From the NCBI RefSeq assembly GCF_030269125.1, contig NZ_BSSM01000022.1, forward strand, positions 57,117 through 121,116: a DNA stretch of 64,000 bases, in the 5' to 3' direction. This document shows, piece by piece, positions 1-7,117 of this stretch; position 1 is the stretch's first letter, and every line of letters starts with the position of its first letter. Under the pieces are notes generated by a model, which did not search any database, had not been told where the DNA came from, and was given only the letters and a program-made list of their open reading frames with translations. The translations under genes were made by a program, and so were the position numbers. Origin of the DNA: Streptomyces hygroscopicus subsp. hygroscopicus. GTDB lineage: Bacteria > Actinomycetota > Actinomycetes > Streptomycetales > Streptomycetaceae.

Positions 1-729
1 GCCGAAGTCGGGTACTCGGAGACGGCGTTCGCCGTCCCGCGCCCGGACGGGTCGCTCGACATCCGGTACTTCAGCCCCCAGACCGAGGTCCCGTTCTGCG
101 GCCACGCCACCATCGCGACGGCGGTCGCACACGCCTCCCGGCACGGCGTCGGCCGCCTGCTGCTGCACACCAAGGTGGGCAGCGTTCCCGTGACCACATC
201 GACCGCCCCCGACGGTTCCGTCACGGCCACCCTGGTCAGCGTCGAGCCCCGCACCGCGGACCTCACCGACGCCGACCTCGTCGAACTCCTCGCCGCCCTC
301 CGCTGGTCCGCGGCCGACCTCGACCCGGCTCTGCCGCCCCAGGTCGCCTACGCCGGCGCCTGGCACCCGGTCATCGCCGCCGCCGACCGGGCGCGCCTGG
401 CCGACCTCGACTACGACATGCCGGCACTCAACGCCCTCATGGCGCGCCGGGGTTGGACGACGATCGCCCTCGTGCACCGCGAGTCGGACACCGTCTTCCA
501 CGCCCGCAACCCCTTCCCGCCGGGCGGCGTCGTCGAGGACCCGGCCACCGGTGCGGCGGCCGCGGCCCTCGGCGGATACCTCCGCGCCAACGGGCTCGTC
601 GCGCCGCCCACGGTACTGACCGTCCACCAGGGCGTGGACATGGGCCGCCCGAGCCTCCTGACGGTGGGTATCCCGGCGGCCCCGTCCAGCGGCATCGAGG
701 TGACGGGCACGGCGGTTCCCCTCTCCTGA
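1..729 (+). CDS. PhzF-family isomerase/epimerase-like protein (5' end outside window)
   Basis: The reading frame is open from base 1, so the start codon lies before the window; about 242 residues are visible. Near the visible start is SETAF, whose Glu matches the catalytic Glu of the PhzF/diaminopimelate-epimerase fold, followed by RYFSPQTEVPFCGHATIA. Near the C-terminus is EDPATGAAAAALGGYL, the second-domain signature. PhzF-like proteins are cytosolic, cofactor-free isomerases; most members have no assigned substrate. No phenazine genes are nearby, so I do not infer phenazine synthesis. It faces a decayed RidA gene on the other strand, which shares no promoter with it. Confidence 0.9.
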   Translation, partial: AEVGYSETAFAVPRPDGSLDIRYFSPQTEVPFCGHATIATAVAHASRHGVGRLLLHTKVGSVPVTTSTAPDGSVTATLVSVEPRTADLTDADLVELLAALRWSAADLDPALPPQVAYAGAWHPVIAAADRARLADLDYDMPALNALMARRGWTTIALVHRESDTVFHARNPFPPGGVVEDPATGAAAAALGGYLRANGLVAPPTVLTVHQGVDMGRPSLLTVGIPAAPSSGIEVTGTAVPLS

Positions 730-730
730 A

Positions 731-1218
731 CGGGCCCCGGCCACCGGGCGTCGTCCTCGGACACCTGGAGGAGGATCTCGATCTCCACCGGCGAGTCGAG
801 CGGCGGGATGTTCATGCCGACGGCGCTGCGCGCGTGCCGACCCGACCGGCCGAACACCTCGACGAGCAGGTCACCCGCCCCGTCCACCACCTCGGCCTGC
901 CGGACGAACCCGGGGGCCGAGGACACGTACCCCACGACCGTCACCACCTGGACCACCCTCCAGAGGGGGTACCACCGAGTCGGCGGCCGCCAGCGCCGCC
1001 AGCACGCACTGCCTGCTCAGTTCCCGGGCCCGCTGCGGCGAGATCTCCGCCCCGACCCTCCCGGTCGCGGTCATCCGCCCGTCGGTCAAGGGGATCTGCC
1101 CGGAGACGAAGACGTACGCGCCGCTGCGTACGGCCGGCACGTACGCCCCCTTGGGCGCGCCCACCTCCGGCAGTCGCAACCCGAGCCCGGCCAGCCTTCG
1201 GCGGATGACGGCGCTCAC
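731..1218 (-). pseudogene. RidA/YjgF-family enamine deaminase remnant, frameshifted and without its own stop
   Basis: Reading leftward from a GTG at 1218, the first part gives SAVIRRRLAGLGLRLPEV and YVPAVRSGAYVFVSGQIP, a typical RidA N-terminus. Near position 958 the frame is lost. The C-terminal half (VVQVVTVVGYVSSAPGFV, then HARSAVGMN and PVEIEILLQV) continues in the neighbouring frame. A C/G-rich run (GTACCCCCTCTGG on the minus strand) sits at the break. The second frame has no stop after the conserved EILLQV end and runs on antisense to the PhzF-like gene until about 411. RidA proteins hydrolyse reactive enamines/imines. The remnant is clear; sequencing error could explain the frameshift but not the missing stop. 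Confidence 0.75.
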
Positions 1219-1612
1219 AAGTCCCTCCCGCTGCCTGGACGAAGAGCATGGGTCGTTCGAGGTCGCGGCGCGCGCTGCCCTGGCCGCCGTGCCGCCGTCG
1301 ACGCCGGTGGTGGCGGTGGTGGCGCCGTCGTCGGGCAACCACGCCCTGTTCATCGGCCAGGCGACCGATCTCGTCGGGACCGGCAGCTCGGCCTCCCCTC
1401 GCCGGAGCGAGTCGGGGCCGACCCACCCCATGCGGCGCGGGCCACCGAGATGAAACGATTCACCATGATCTGAGCGAACATGGCCGAAAAAGAGAGGCTT
1501 GCCCGGAACCATCCGTCTGCTCCTTACGTCACGGGTAGAGAGAAATGCCGCGCCGACGGACTCGCAGGACTCTTCGGGGGTCATCCGTCGGCCGACGGAA
1601 GGGGTTCAGGTG

Positions 1613-2023
1613 ATGTCACGCAAGCGTCTCGCCCTCGCCGCCGCCGGACTTGCTCTGGCGGCCGGGCTCGTCGCGCCCTCGGTCGCGATCGCGGCCCCGG
1701 CCGCCGCCCAGGTCCACGCCACCGCCAACAAGTGCAGCGGCTGGAAGGAGATCCACATCAAGGGCGGCGCCGCCAAGTACATGGAGTGCACGAAGAAGGT
1801 CAACGGCACGTCGTACGCCTCCGGGGCCTTCTACCTGTGGGACACCAAGCACGACGGCAAGGCCGTGCAGGCGTACGCGGAGACCGACTACAACCACTGG
1901 TACGGCGACGACGTGACCTGGGAGCACTTCTACGGCTGGGGTGACGACAAGCACGGCAGCCCGAAGATCACCACCGGCTGGCACCGGGGCAACGACTTCG
2001 GCCTGGTGATCGAGCTGAAGTGA
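1613..2023 (+). CDS. Small secreted protein of unknown function
   Basis: This encodes 136 residues. I chose ATG 1613 because GAAGGGG lies just upstream and the product then begins with a classical signal peptide: MSRKR, a hydrophobic Ala/Leu core, and an Ala-rich cleavage region near residues 27-32 (AIAAPAAAQ). The mature part of about 105 residues has only two cysteines (KCSGWKE and MECTKKV), which could form a disulfide. It is rich in Trp, Tyr, His and Asp (DYNHWYGDDVTWEHF), suggesting a small extracellular beta-rich domain. I recognise no family. A strong hairpin follows, so it is probably a single-gene transcript. The roughly 390 bp before it hold no convincing gene. Confidence 0.8.
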   Translation: MSRKRLALAAAGLALAAGLVAPSVAIAAPAAAQVHATANKCSGWKEIHIKGGAAKYMECTKKVNGTSYASGAFYLWDTKHDGKAVQAYAETDYNHWYGDDVTWEHFYGWGDDKHGSPKITTGWHRGNDFGLVIELK

Positions 2024-2045
2024 CGACCGCGTCGTCCTGACGACC

Positions 2046-2087
2046 GGGACCGCCCGGCGCGCGCCGGATCACGCGCCGGGCGGTCCC
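2046..2087 (+). terminator. Perfect 16-bp stem terminator hairpin
   Basis: GGGACCGCCCGGCGCG at 2046-2061 is the exact reverse complement of 2072-2087, with a 10-base loop. It starts 22 bases after the stop of the secreted-protein gene. There is no U-tract, which is usual for GC-rich actinobacterial terminators. Confidence 0.75.
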
Positions 2088-2301
2088 GCCCCGTCGGTAC
2101 GGTCGCCGAACCGCCGTCCGGACTTCCGCGCGCGTCTCCCGGGCCACGAGGGGAGCTGGGGCTCGTCGGCCCGTTCCCCGGACTCACACCCGCCAAAGGC
2201 GAGTTGGGCCGCGCGGCACGGGGACGCAGGACGTCGGCCGAAGCTCACGGCGCGTCGGTCCGGGCTCCGGGCTGGTGCCGCCGGGCCGGTCAAGGCGGCT
2301 T

Positions 2302-2570
2302 TCAGGGCACCGCTTTCGCGTAGGTGGTGATGGTGAGGCCGGAGTCGAAGGTCCGCGTGCCGGCCACGGCGAAGTCCGTCGGGGCGAAGGGACCGTCGAC
2401 CGGTCGGCGATCCCCAGCAGCTCCCGTGCGGGGATGGGCATGGTCTCGGGGAAGTCCGCCAGGATCGCGGCGGCTTCCTCGCCGCCGAACGGGAAGAAGT
2501 CGTACTGACCGTCGGGACCGGCGATGCGGCCGTCGAGGGTGGCGGCGACGTAGCAGGTCAGCTTGCGCAA
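2302..2570 (-). pseudogene. Dihydrofolate-reductase-family (RibD C-terminal-like) remnant with internal deletion
   Basis: From ATG 2570 the first ~57 residues (MRKLTCYVAATLDGRIAGPD, then FPETMPIPARELLGIADR) are the N-terminus of the actinobacterial DHFR-like family, normally about 180-190 residues. Near position 2400 the sequence jumps, out of frame, to the family's C-terminal end (DGPFAPTDFAVAGTRTFDSG, then ITTYAKAVP, stop at 2302). The roughly 100 central residues, including the usual MGRxTY and CGGGxLA regions, are absent. The join also shifts the frame, so this cannot make an active reductase. It is a deletion-type pseudogene rather than a sequencing error. Confidence 0.75.
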
Positions 2571-2681
2571 GGGCTGCTCCTCGTCGGGAGAGGGATCCGC
2601 GGACGGTCAGGCGGCGCCGCCGGAGCGGCGGTCCGGCCGCGTGGCCCCCAGGTCCGGTGGGCAATTCCGCGGTACCGCCGG

Positions 2682-2706
2682 GGACTTGCCGCAAGTCCAA
2701 GTCCCC
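2682..2706. promoter_or_regulatory. Inverted plus direct repeat, possible operator upstream of the MFS gene
   Basis: GGACTTG (2682-2688), CCG, CAAGTCC (2692-2698) is a perfect inverted repeat, and AAGTCC is repeated at 2699-2704. It lies about 300 bp before the MFS exporter in a ~430-bp stretch (2571-3006) that otherwise shows no gene. Transporter genes of this family are often repressor-controlled, but no regulator gene is adjacent. The role is inferred from symmetry alone. Confidence 0.35.
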
Positions 2707-3006
2707 TGGCGCGCTGTACCTTGACCGTGGAAAGGCCGGTCGCGCCCCTTTCGGCTCCGGTCCGCTGATGACGGGCGGGCACGCGCCGGCGCTCCGTCGG
2801 AACCCTCCGTACCGAACCGCCTGCCCGCCTTCCGGGCCGCTGGAGCCTCCCGCAGGGCGGGGCGGCGGCGATCCCGCGCGGCGCGCGGAAGCTCCGCTGA
2901 GCCGAGTGTCTGCCTTCCTCGCGCGTCCGTACGGGGAAACACGGCGCCACGCGCCGGCCGGGTTACCGTCGAACGGCACGGGACGCGGGCGTACGGAGGT
3001 GTGGTG

Positions 3007-4554
3007 ATGTCGGCAGCAGGGTCGCGCTCCGCCTCGGTACCCCTGCCGGTCGTCCTCGCCCTCGCCCTCGCCTTCACGGTCACGGTCGTCGACCCGCTGG
3101 TGCTCAACCTGAACATGCCGCAGGTGAGCCGGGCGCTCCATGTGCCGCCCCAGGCGATCGGGCTGCTGGGCGGAGCGGCGACGCTGGTGATGGCCGCCTC
3201 CGTCCTCGCCGCGGGCAGGCTCGGCGACACGGTCGGGCTCAAACGGCTGCTGCGGCTGGGACTGGTCGTCGTGACGGTCGTCGACCTGCTGTCCGCCCTG
3301 TCCCCCGGTTACGGCTTCCTGATGGCGATGCGTTTCCTGGCCGGGCTGGGGATGACGGCGCTGCTGGGAGTGCCGCTGGCCCTGCTGAAGGTGTCCGTGC
3401 CGGCGCAGAGACGACCGGTGGCCATCGGCCTCCTGATGGCCGTGGACGTGGTCCTGTGCGGGCTGCTCCCCGCCTTCGCGGGATGGGCGGTGACGGCGGT
3501 CGGCTGGCGGTTCCTGTTCCTGATCGCCCCCCTGCTGTGCCTGGTCTCGCTCTGGTTGACGACCCGGTACGTCCCGGAGTCCCCCGTCCGCCGGGGCGGT
3601 CGCGTCGACGTGCCCGGTGTCACGCTGGTCGGGGTGACCCTGCTGGCCCTCGTCGTCGGGCTCGCGGCGGCGCAGAACGGTGTCTCCCGGCCCGAGACCT
3701 GGGTGCCGCTGATGATCAGTGCGGTCGCCGCCGCGCTGTTCGTGCGCCACGCGCGCCGGGCTCCGGAACCCGCCGTGGATCTGGCGCTGTTCCGCAGCGC
3801 GCCCTTCGGGGTGGCCCTGGCCGCGACCCTGACGCTGAACTTCCTGATCGCGGGGCTCGGCATCGTCCTCGGGCAGTTCGGCAGCGTCGTGCTGTCGATG
3901 TCCCCCGAGGCCATCGGCCTGCTGTACCTGCCCGGGACACTGCTGATCGCCGGTGCCGTGATCCTGGCCGGCCACCTGGTCGGGAAGTACTCCCCGAGGC
4001 CGGTCATGGTCACCGGCCTGCTCGTGATGGCGGCGAGCGGTTTGCTGACGGCGGGCACCGCCAGCCCCACCATGGCGGTGTGGCTGCTGGTGCTCGCCAC
4101 ATGGCTGTGCAACCTCGGCTCGGTCGTCGCCTCCGCATCGGTGTCCGAGACGGTGCTCTCCCAGGCACCCGCCGGGCAGTCCGGCACGGTGGCCTCCGTC
4201 CAGATGGCCTTCGCGGTGAGCGGCGCCGCGTTCGGCCCCACCGTGTACCTCCTGCTTCTCAACCAGTTCTTCCAGCGGGAGTGGATGGCGGACGCGAGGA
4301 CGCGCGGACTGACGGTGACCCGGGCCGCGCGGGCCGTGGACGCCGTGCGCAGCGGCATGGCCCAGAGCCCGGGAGGCACCGTCTACGACCCGAACCTGCT
4401 CCGGCAGGCTTCGGGACTGGACCTCGGGCTCGACTTCGCCGGCGGGCTGCGGCTCACGATGCTGACGGTGAGCGTCCTGCCGCTCGTCGTGGCGGTGGCG
4501 GCCCTCCTGCTGATGCCCCGCCGCAGAAGGCGTCGGGCGCACCGCACCGCGTGA
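3007..4554 (+). CDS. MFS drug-efflux-type transporter (DHA2-like)
   Basis: The product has 515 residues. Start ATG 3007 is chosen for GGAGGT at 2995-3000; GTGs at 3001 and 3004 are in frame but too close. About 14 hydrophobic segments are separated by short basic loops. AGRLGDTVGLKRLLRLG after the second segment is the MFS motif A loop, and the Asp in VTVVDPLVLNLNMP of TM1 is typical of proton-driven exporters. Length and segment count fit the DHA2 (EmrB/QacA) family of integral-membrane multidrug antiporters. Substrate unknown. It stands alone and ends in a small hairpin shared with the convergent STAS gene. Confidence 0.9.
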   Translation: MSAAGSRSASVPLPVVLALALAFTVTVVDPLVLNLNMPQVSRALHVPPQAIGLLGGAATLVMAASVLAAGRLGDTVGLKRLLRLGLVVVTVVDLLSALSPGYGFLMAMRFLAGLGMTALLGVPLALLKVSVPAQRRPVAIGLLMAVDVVLCGLLPAFAGWAVTAVGWRFLFLIAPLLCLVSLWLTTRYVPESPVRRGGRVDVPGVTLVGVTLLALVVGLAAAQNGVSRPETWVPLMISAVAAALFVRHARRAPEPAVDLALFRSAPFGVALAATLTLNFLIAGLGIVLGQFGSVVLSMSPEAIGLLYLPGTLLIAGAVILAGHLVGKYSPRPVMVTGLLVMAASGLLTAGTASPTMAVWLLVLATWLCNLGSVVASASVSETVLSQAPAGQSGTVASVQMAFAVSGAAFGPTVYLLLLNQFFQREWMADARTRGLTVTRAARAVDAVRSGMAQSPGGTVYDPNLLRQASGLDLGLDFAGGLRLTMLTVSVLPLVVAVAALLLMPRRRRRRAHRTA

Positions 4555-4555
4555 G

Positions 4556-4574
4556 CCGCGGAGGACTTCCGCGG
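4556..4574. terminator. Small hairpin between convergent genes
   Basis: CCGCGGA (4556-4562), GGACT, TCCGCGG (4568-4574) is a perfect 7-bp stem starting one base after the MFS stop and 33 bases from the end of the convergent STAS-domain gene. It could terminate either transcript; short stem, no U-tract. Confidence 0.4.
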
Positions 4575-4606
4575 TCGCCGCCATGCGTCGAGGACTCGGT
4601 TCCCCG

Positions 4607-5389
4607 TCAGGACGCGGACGGACCCGGTCCGCTGTCGCTCCGGGTCGGCGGCGGGCCCGCGGCCCAGGCGACGGCTTCGTCGAGTTCGGCGTACGGGAAC
4701 TGCCGTACCTCGGCACGGACGAAGTGGTTCGCGAAGTGCGGCACGAGTCCGGCGAGCTTCGCGTCGGCCGCCAGCGCGACCTTCCTCACCTTTCGGTGGT
4801 GGTCGCGGACGAAACGTACGTGCCCGAGCAGGCCCGCGATGTTCTCCCATCCGGGGAAGTCACGGGCGTGCACCACCACGCCGGCCAGTGCGTCGTGGGT
4901 TTCGAGCCAGTTGTCGACGGTCTGCGCCAGCGCGTCGAAGTCCTGGGCGCGCAGGGGCTGTTCGACGTCGACCACCAGAACCTCGGACTCGGGAAGGAGG
5001 CGGTGGGACACACCGGGCCCTTCGGGGAGCGAGGCCAGCCAGTCCAGTGCCTCCGCGCGATCGTCCACGTCGAAGACGCGCACGGGGCAGGGGATCAGGA
5101 AACTCGCGAGCCGGGTCCACTCCCGGATCCAGCGGATGTCGGTGACGACGGCACATCCCTCGAACAGGCGCATCGCGCCGAGCCCGACCTTGAGATCCTC
5201 CCAGCCGGCCGCAGGGGTGAACGACCGGAACTCGGGACCGCACTCCCACAGGAGCCTGATGCGGCGCCCCTCCCTGCGCGCGTCCTCGACGAGCGGCTCG
5301 ATCACCGCCTTGTAGTCGTCCCTCGACACCGTGCCGATCGCCTTGACCACGTCGACGTTCGAGGGTGCGTCCTGGGCTCTTTCCAGCAT
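4607..5389 (-). CDS. Tandem SpoIIAA-like (STAS-fold) protein
   Basis: 260 residues from ATG 5389. The protein is an internal duplication. Residues ~15-125 (GTVSRDDYKAVIEPLVEDAR ... LWECGPEFRSFTPAAGWEDL ... AVVTDIRWIREWTR) and ~140-245 (LRAQDFDALAQTVDNWLE ... GVVVHARDFPGWENIAGLL ... KVALAADAKLAGLVPHF) each show the SpoIIAA-like/DUF3478 pattern of a beta-strand ending in D, then a helix before W. Related domains are small, soluble and bind lipid-like ligands or partner proteins; single-domain members of ~120 residues are the norm. It opens the stress-gene region with the USP gene 89 bp upstream. Biochemical role unknown. Confidence 0.8.
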   Translation of the reverse strand: MLERAQDAPSNVDVVKAIGTVSRDDYKAVIEPLVEDARREGRRIRLLWECGPEFRSFTPAAGWEDLKVGLGAMRLFEGCAVVTDIRWIREWTRLASFLIPCPVRVFDVDDRAEALDWLASLPEGPGVSHRLLPESEVLVVDVEQPLRAQDFDALAQTVDNWLETHDALAGVVVHARDFPGWENIAGLLGHVRFVRDHHRKVRKVALAADAKLAGLVPHFANHFVRAEVRQFPYAELDEAVAWAAGPPPTRSDSGPGPSAS

Positions 5390-5477
5390 TCGGTCCGCCT
5401 CTCTGCGCCGGCGCCCGTCGCTGCCGGCTGGATCGACACTGCGGATCTCTTCCAGGTGGTGGGCCGCTGACCTGGGC

Positions 5478-5888
5478 TCAGGTGCGGCTTCGCGGGCAGG
5501 CCGCGTGACCGACCACCCGCGAGGCGACCGATCCGAGGAACGGACGCCCGAAGCCGCCCATGCCCTGCGCGCCGAGCACGATCGTATGGGCGTGCTCCGC
5601 CTCGGCCGGCGACACCGCCGCCGGGGCGCCGGCCGGGAGGGCGGATGTCACTTCCAGGTCCGGATGGGTCTCCCGCACGATGGCGGTGGCCTCGGTCGTG
5701 ACACTCTCGTCCCAGTCGCTCGCCTCCCAGGCGTGCCCCTCTCCGGTCGTCGCGTGCGAGTGGAGTGGGGGCAGGACGTGAACAATGCGCAAGGGGCACC
5801 GGCGCGGCTTCACCTCGTGGGCGGCCCGCACCAGGGCTCGCAGACTTCGCCCGGAGCCGTCGACTCCGACCGTGATCGGATCGGTCAT
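5478..5888 (-). CDS. Universal stress protein (UspA family, single domain)
   Basis: 136 residues from ATG 5888. The N-terminus ITVGVDGSGRSLRALVRAAH is the first beta-strand/ATP loop of the Usp fold. GAQGMGGFGRPFLGSVASRV supplies the G-x2-G-x9-G-S nucleotide-binding loop, so this is probably an ATP-binding Usp. The C-terminus (HAACPRSRT) is slightly short. Such cytosolic proteins accumulate during growth arrest or hypoxia in actinomycetes. It lies between the tandem STAS gene (same strand) and the divergent CBS gene. The 266-bp divergent gap to 6155 shows no clear operator. Confidence 0.9.
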   Translation of the reverse strand: MTDPITVGVDGSGRSLRALVRAAHEVKPRRCPLRIVHVLPPLHSHATTGEGHAWEASDWDESVTTEATAIVRETHPDLEVTSALPAGAPAAVSPAEAEHAHTIVLGAQGMGGFGRPFLGSVASRVVGHAACPRSRT

Positions 5889-6154
5889 CGCCTTCTCCCG
5901 TTATGCCGGTGCCGTCGTTCGCCGCTCGATGTCGTGGCTCCTACCAGTTCACGCCTGATCGTGACGACTTGCCCACCCGGCGGCACGGCGGGCGAGGCCG
6001 GCGACGCGGGTGGCCGGCCGCGGCGCGGAGGAGGCACGTGCGCGCCGGCCCGGGGCGGGGCGGACTCCCGGCGGAATTGCGGTGCGCCGGGTGGCGGGGA
6101 TGCTGGAGGCGACACGGCGGAACCGGCTCCGCCGGCTCGGGCGAGGAACGGGAC

Positions 6155-6832
6155 ATGTCCGACACCGCGCACATCGTGAGCGATGTGATGACCACGCCCG
6201 CGGTGGCCGTCGGGCGCGGCACCCGCTTCAAGGAGATCGTGCGCGGCATGGAGCAGCGGCACATGAGCACCCTGCCTGTGGTGGGGGACGACGGGCAGGT
6301 CGTCGGTGTGGTCTCCGAGGCCGACCTGCTGCCCAAAGAGGCATTCAGCGGCCGTCGGCTCACCCGCTTCGAGCGGATCGCGCGTCGGTCCGATCTGGCT
6401 CGGGCGGAGGCGCTGACGGCGGAGGAGCTGATGACCACGCCGGTCGTCACGGTCCGACCGGACGACACCCTCGCCCAGGCGGCCCGTCTCATGTCCGTGA
6501 AGCACGTCAAATGGCTTCCCGTGGTCGACGACGAACACCGACTGCGGGGCGTCGTGAGCCGCGGCGACCTGCTGAAGGTCTTCCTGCGATCGGACGAGGC
6601 CATCGAGGAGGAGGTCCGCCGCACCGTGGTTTCCTACCTGTTCCCCGATCTCGCCCACGCCGTCCAGGTGTCCGTGCGCGACGGAATCGTCACGCTCCGC
6701 GGACCCGTGCACGACACGTCGCTCATCTGGGTCGCCGAGCGCCTCAGTCGCGCCGTGGAGGGCGTGGTGGGCGTCGAGGCCCGGCTCACCGGCACGGCCG
6801 CCGCGCCGGGCGGGCCCGCGACCACGCGGTGA
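6155..6832 (+). CDS. CBS-pair protein with C-terminal BON domain
   Basis: 225 residues from ATG 6155 (GAGGAACG about 5 bases upstream). Two CBS motifs occur: residues ~8-65 (VMTTPAVAVGRGTRFKEIV ... TLPVVGDDGQVVGVVSEADL) and ~90-145 (LMTTPVVTVRPDDTLAQAA ... WLPVVDDEHRLRGVVSRGDL). CBS pairs form a Bateman module that senses adenine nucleotides. A BON-like module follows at ~150-210 (VQVSVRDGIVTLRGPVHD), which usually binds membranes or other proteins. This architecture is widespread in actinobacterial stress islands with USPs. The start overlaps a small palindrome (GGACATGTCC). Confidence 0.9.
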   Translation: MSDTAHIVSDVMTTPAVAVGRGTRFKEIVRGMEQRHMSTLPVVGDDGQVVGVVSEADLLPKEAFSGRRLTRFERIARRSDLARAEALTAEELMTTPVVTVRPDDTLAQAARLMSVKHVKWLPVVDDEHRLRGVVSRGDLLKVFLRSDEAIEEEVRRTVVSYLFPDLAHAVQVSVRDGIVTLRGPVHDTSLIWVAERLSRAVEGVVGVEARLTGTAAAPGGPATTR

Positions 6833-7037
6833 CCCGCGGGGGTCTCGTGGTGGTTTCCCTGAAGGGAGGCGGACCGGAGCGCCTCGTGCGTCCCCCTGCC
6901 GGTACCCGGGCCGCCCGGTCACGGCATCGCGCACGCCCGGACGCCGTACCGTGCCGCGCTGGGTACCGCCGCGGACCTCGCCGCCCACCGGGGAGCCGCC
7001 GACCTGTCGGCCGTCGAGCCGGACGCCGGGCGCGGCA

Positions 7038-7052
7038 GCAAAACCGTTTTGC
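7038..7052. promoter_or_regulatory. 15-bp palindrome upstream of the nicotinate phosphoribosyltransferase gene
   Basis: GCAAAAC-C-GTTTTGC is a perfect inverted repeat around one central base, 66 bases before the ATG at 7118. It is strikingly AT-rich for this DNA. Position and symmetry fit a repressor operator; which regulator binds is unknown. The 285-bp gap 6833-7117 holds no other feature I can support. Confidence 0.5.
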
Positions 7053-7117
7053 ACCTTTCCCCCCGAGCGGTCACGGTCGGACTGAGACCAGGAGCACGAC
7101 ATCCGGCGGCGATCACC

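Noticed and set aside
2302..4716. 804-codon minus-strand open frame
   Set aside because: It is mostly antisense to the MFS gene with Arg/His/Gln-rich repetitive composition; only its last ~30 codons are real (DHFR remnant).
6151..6160. GGACATGTCC palindrome at the CBS gene start as an operator
   Set aside because: It includes the start codon and is only 10 bp; likely by chance.
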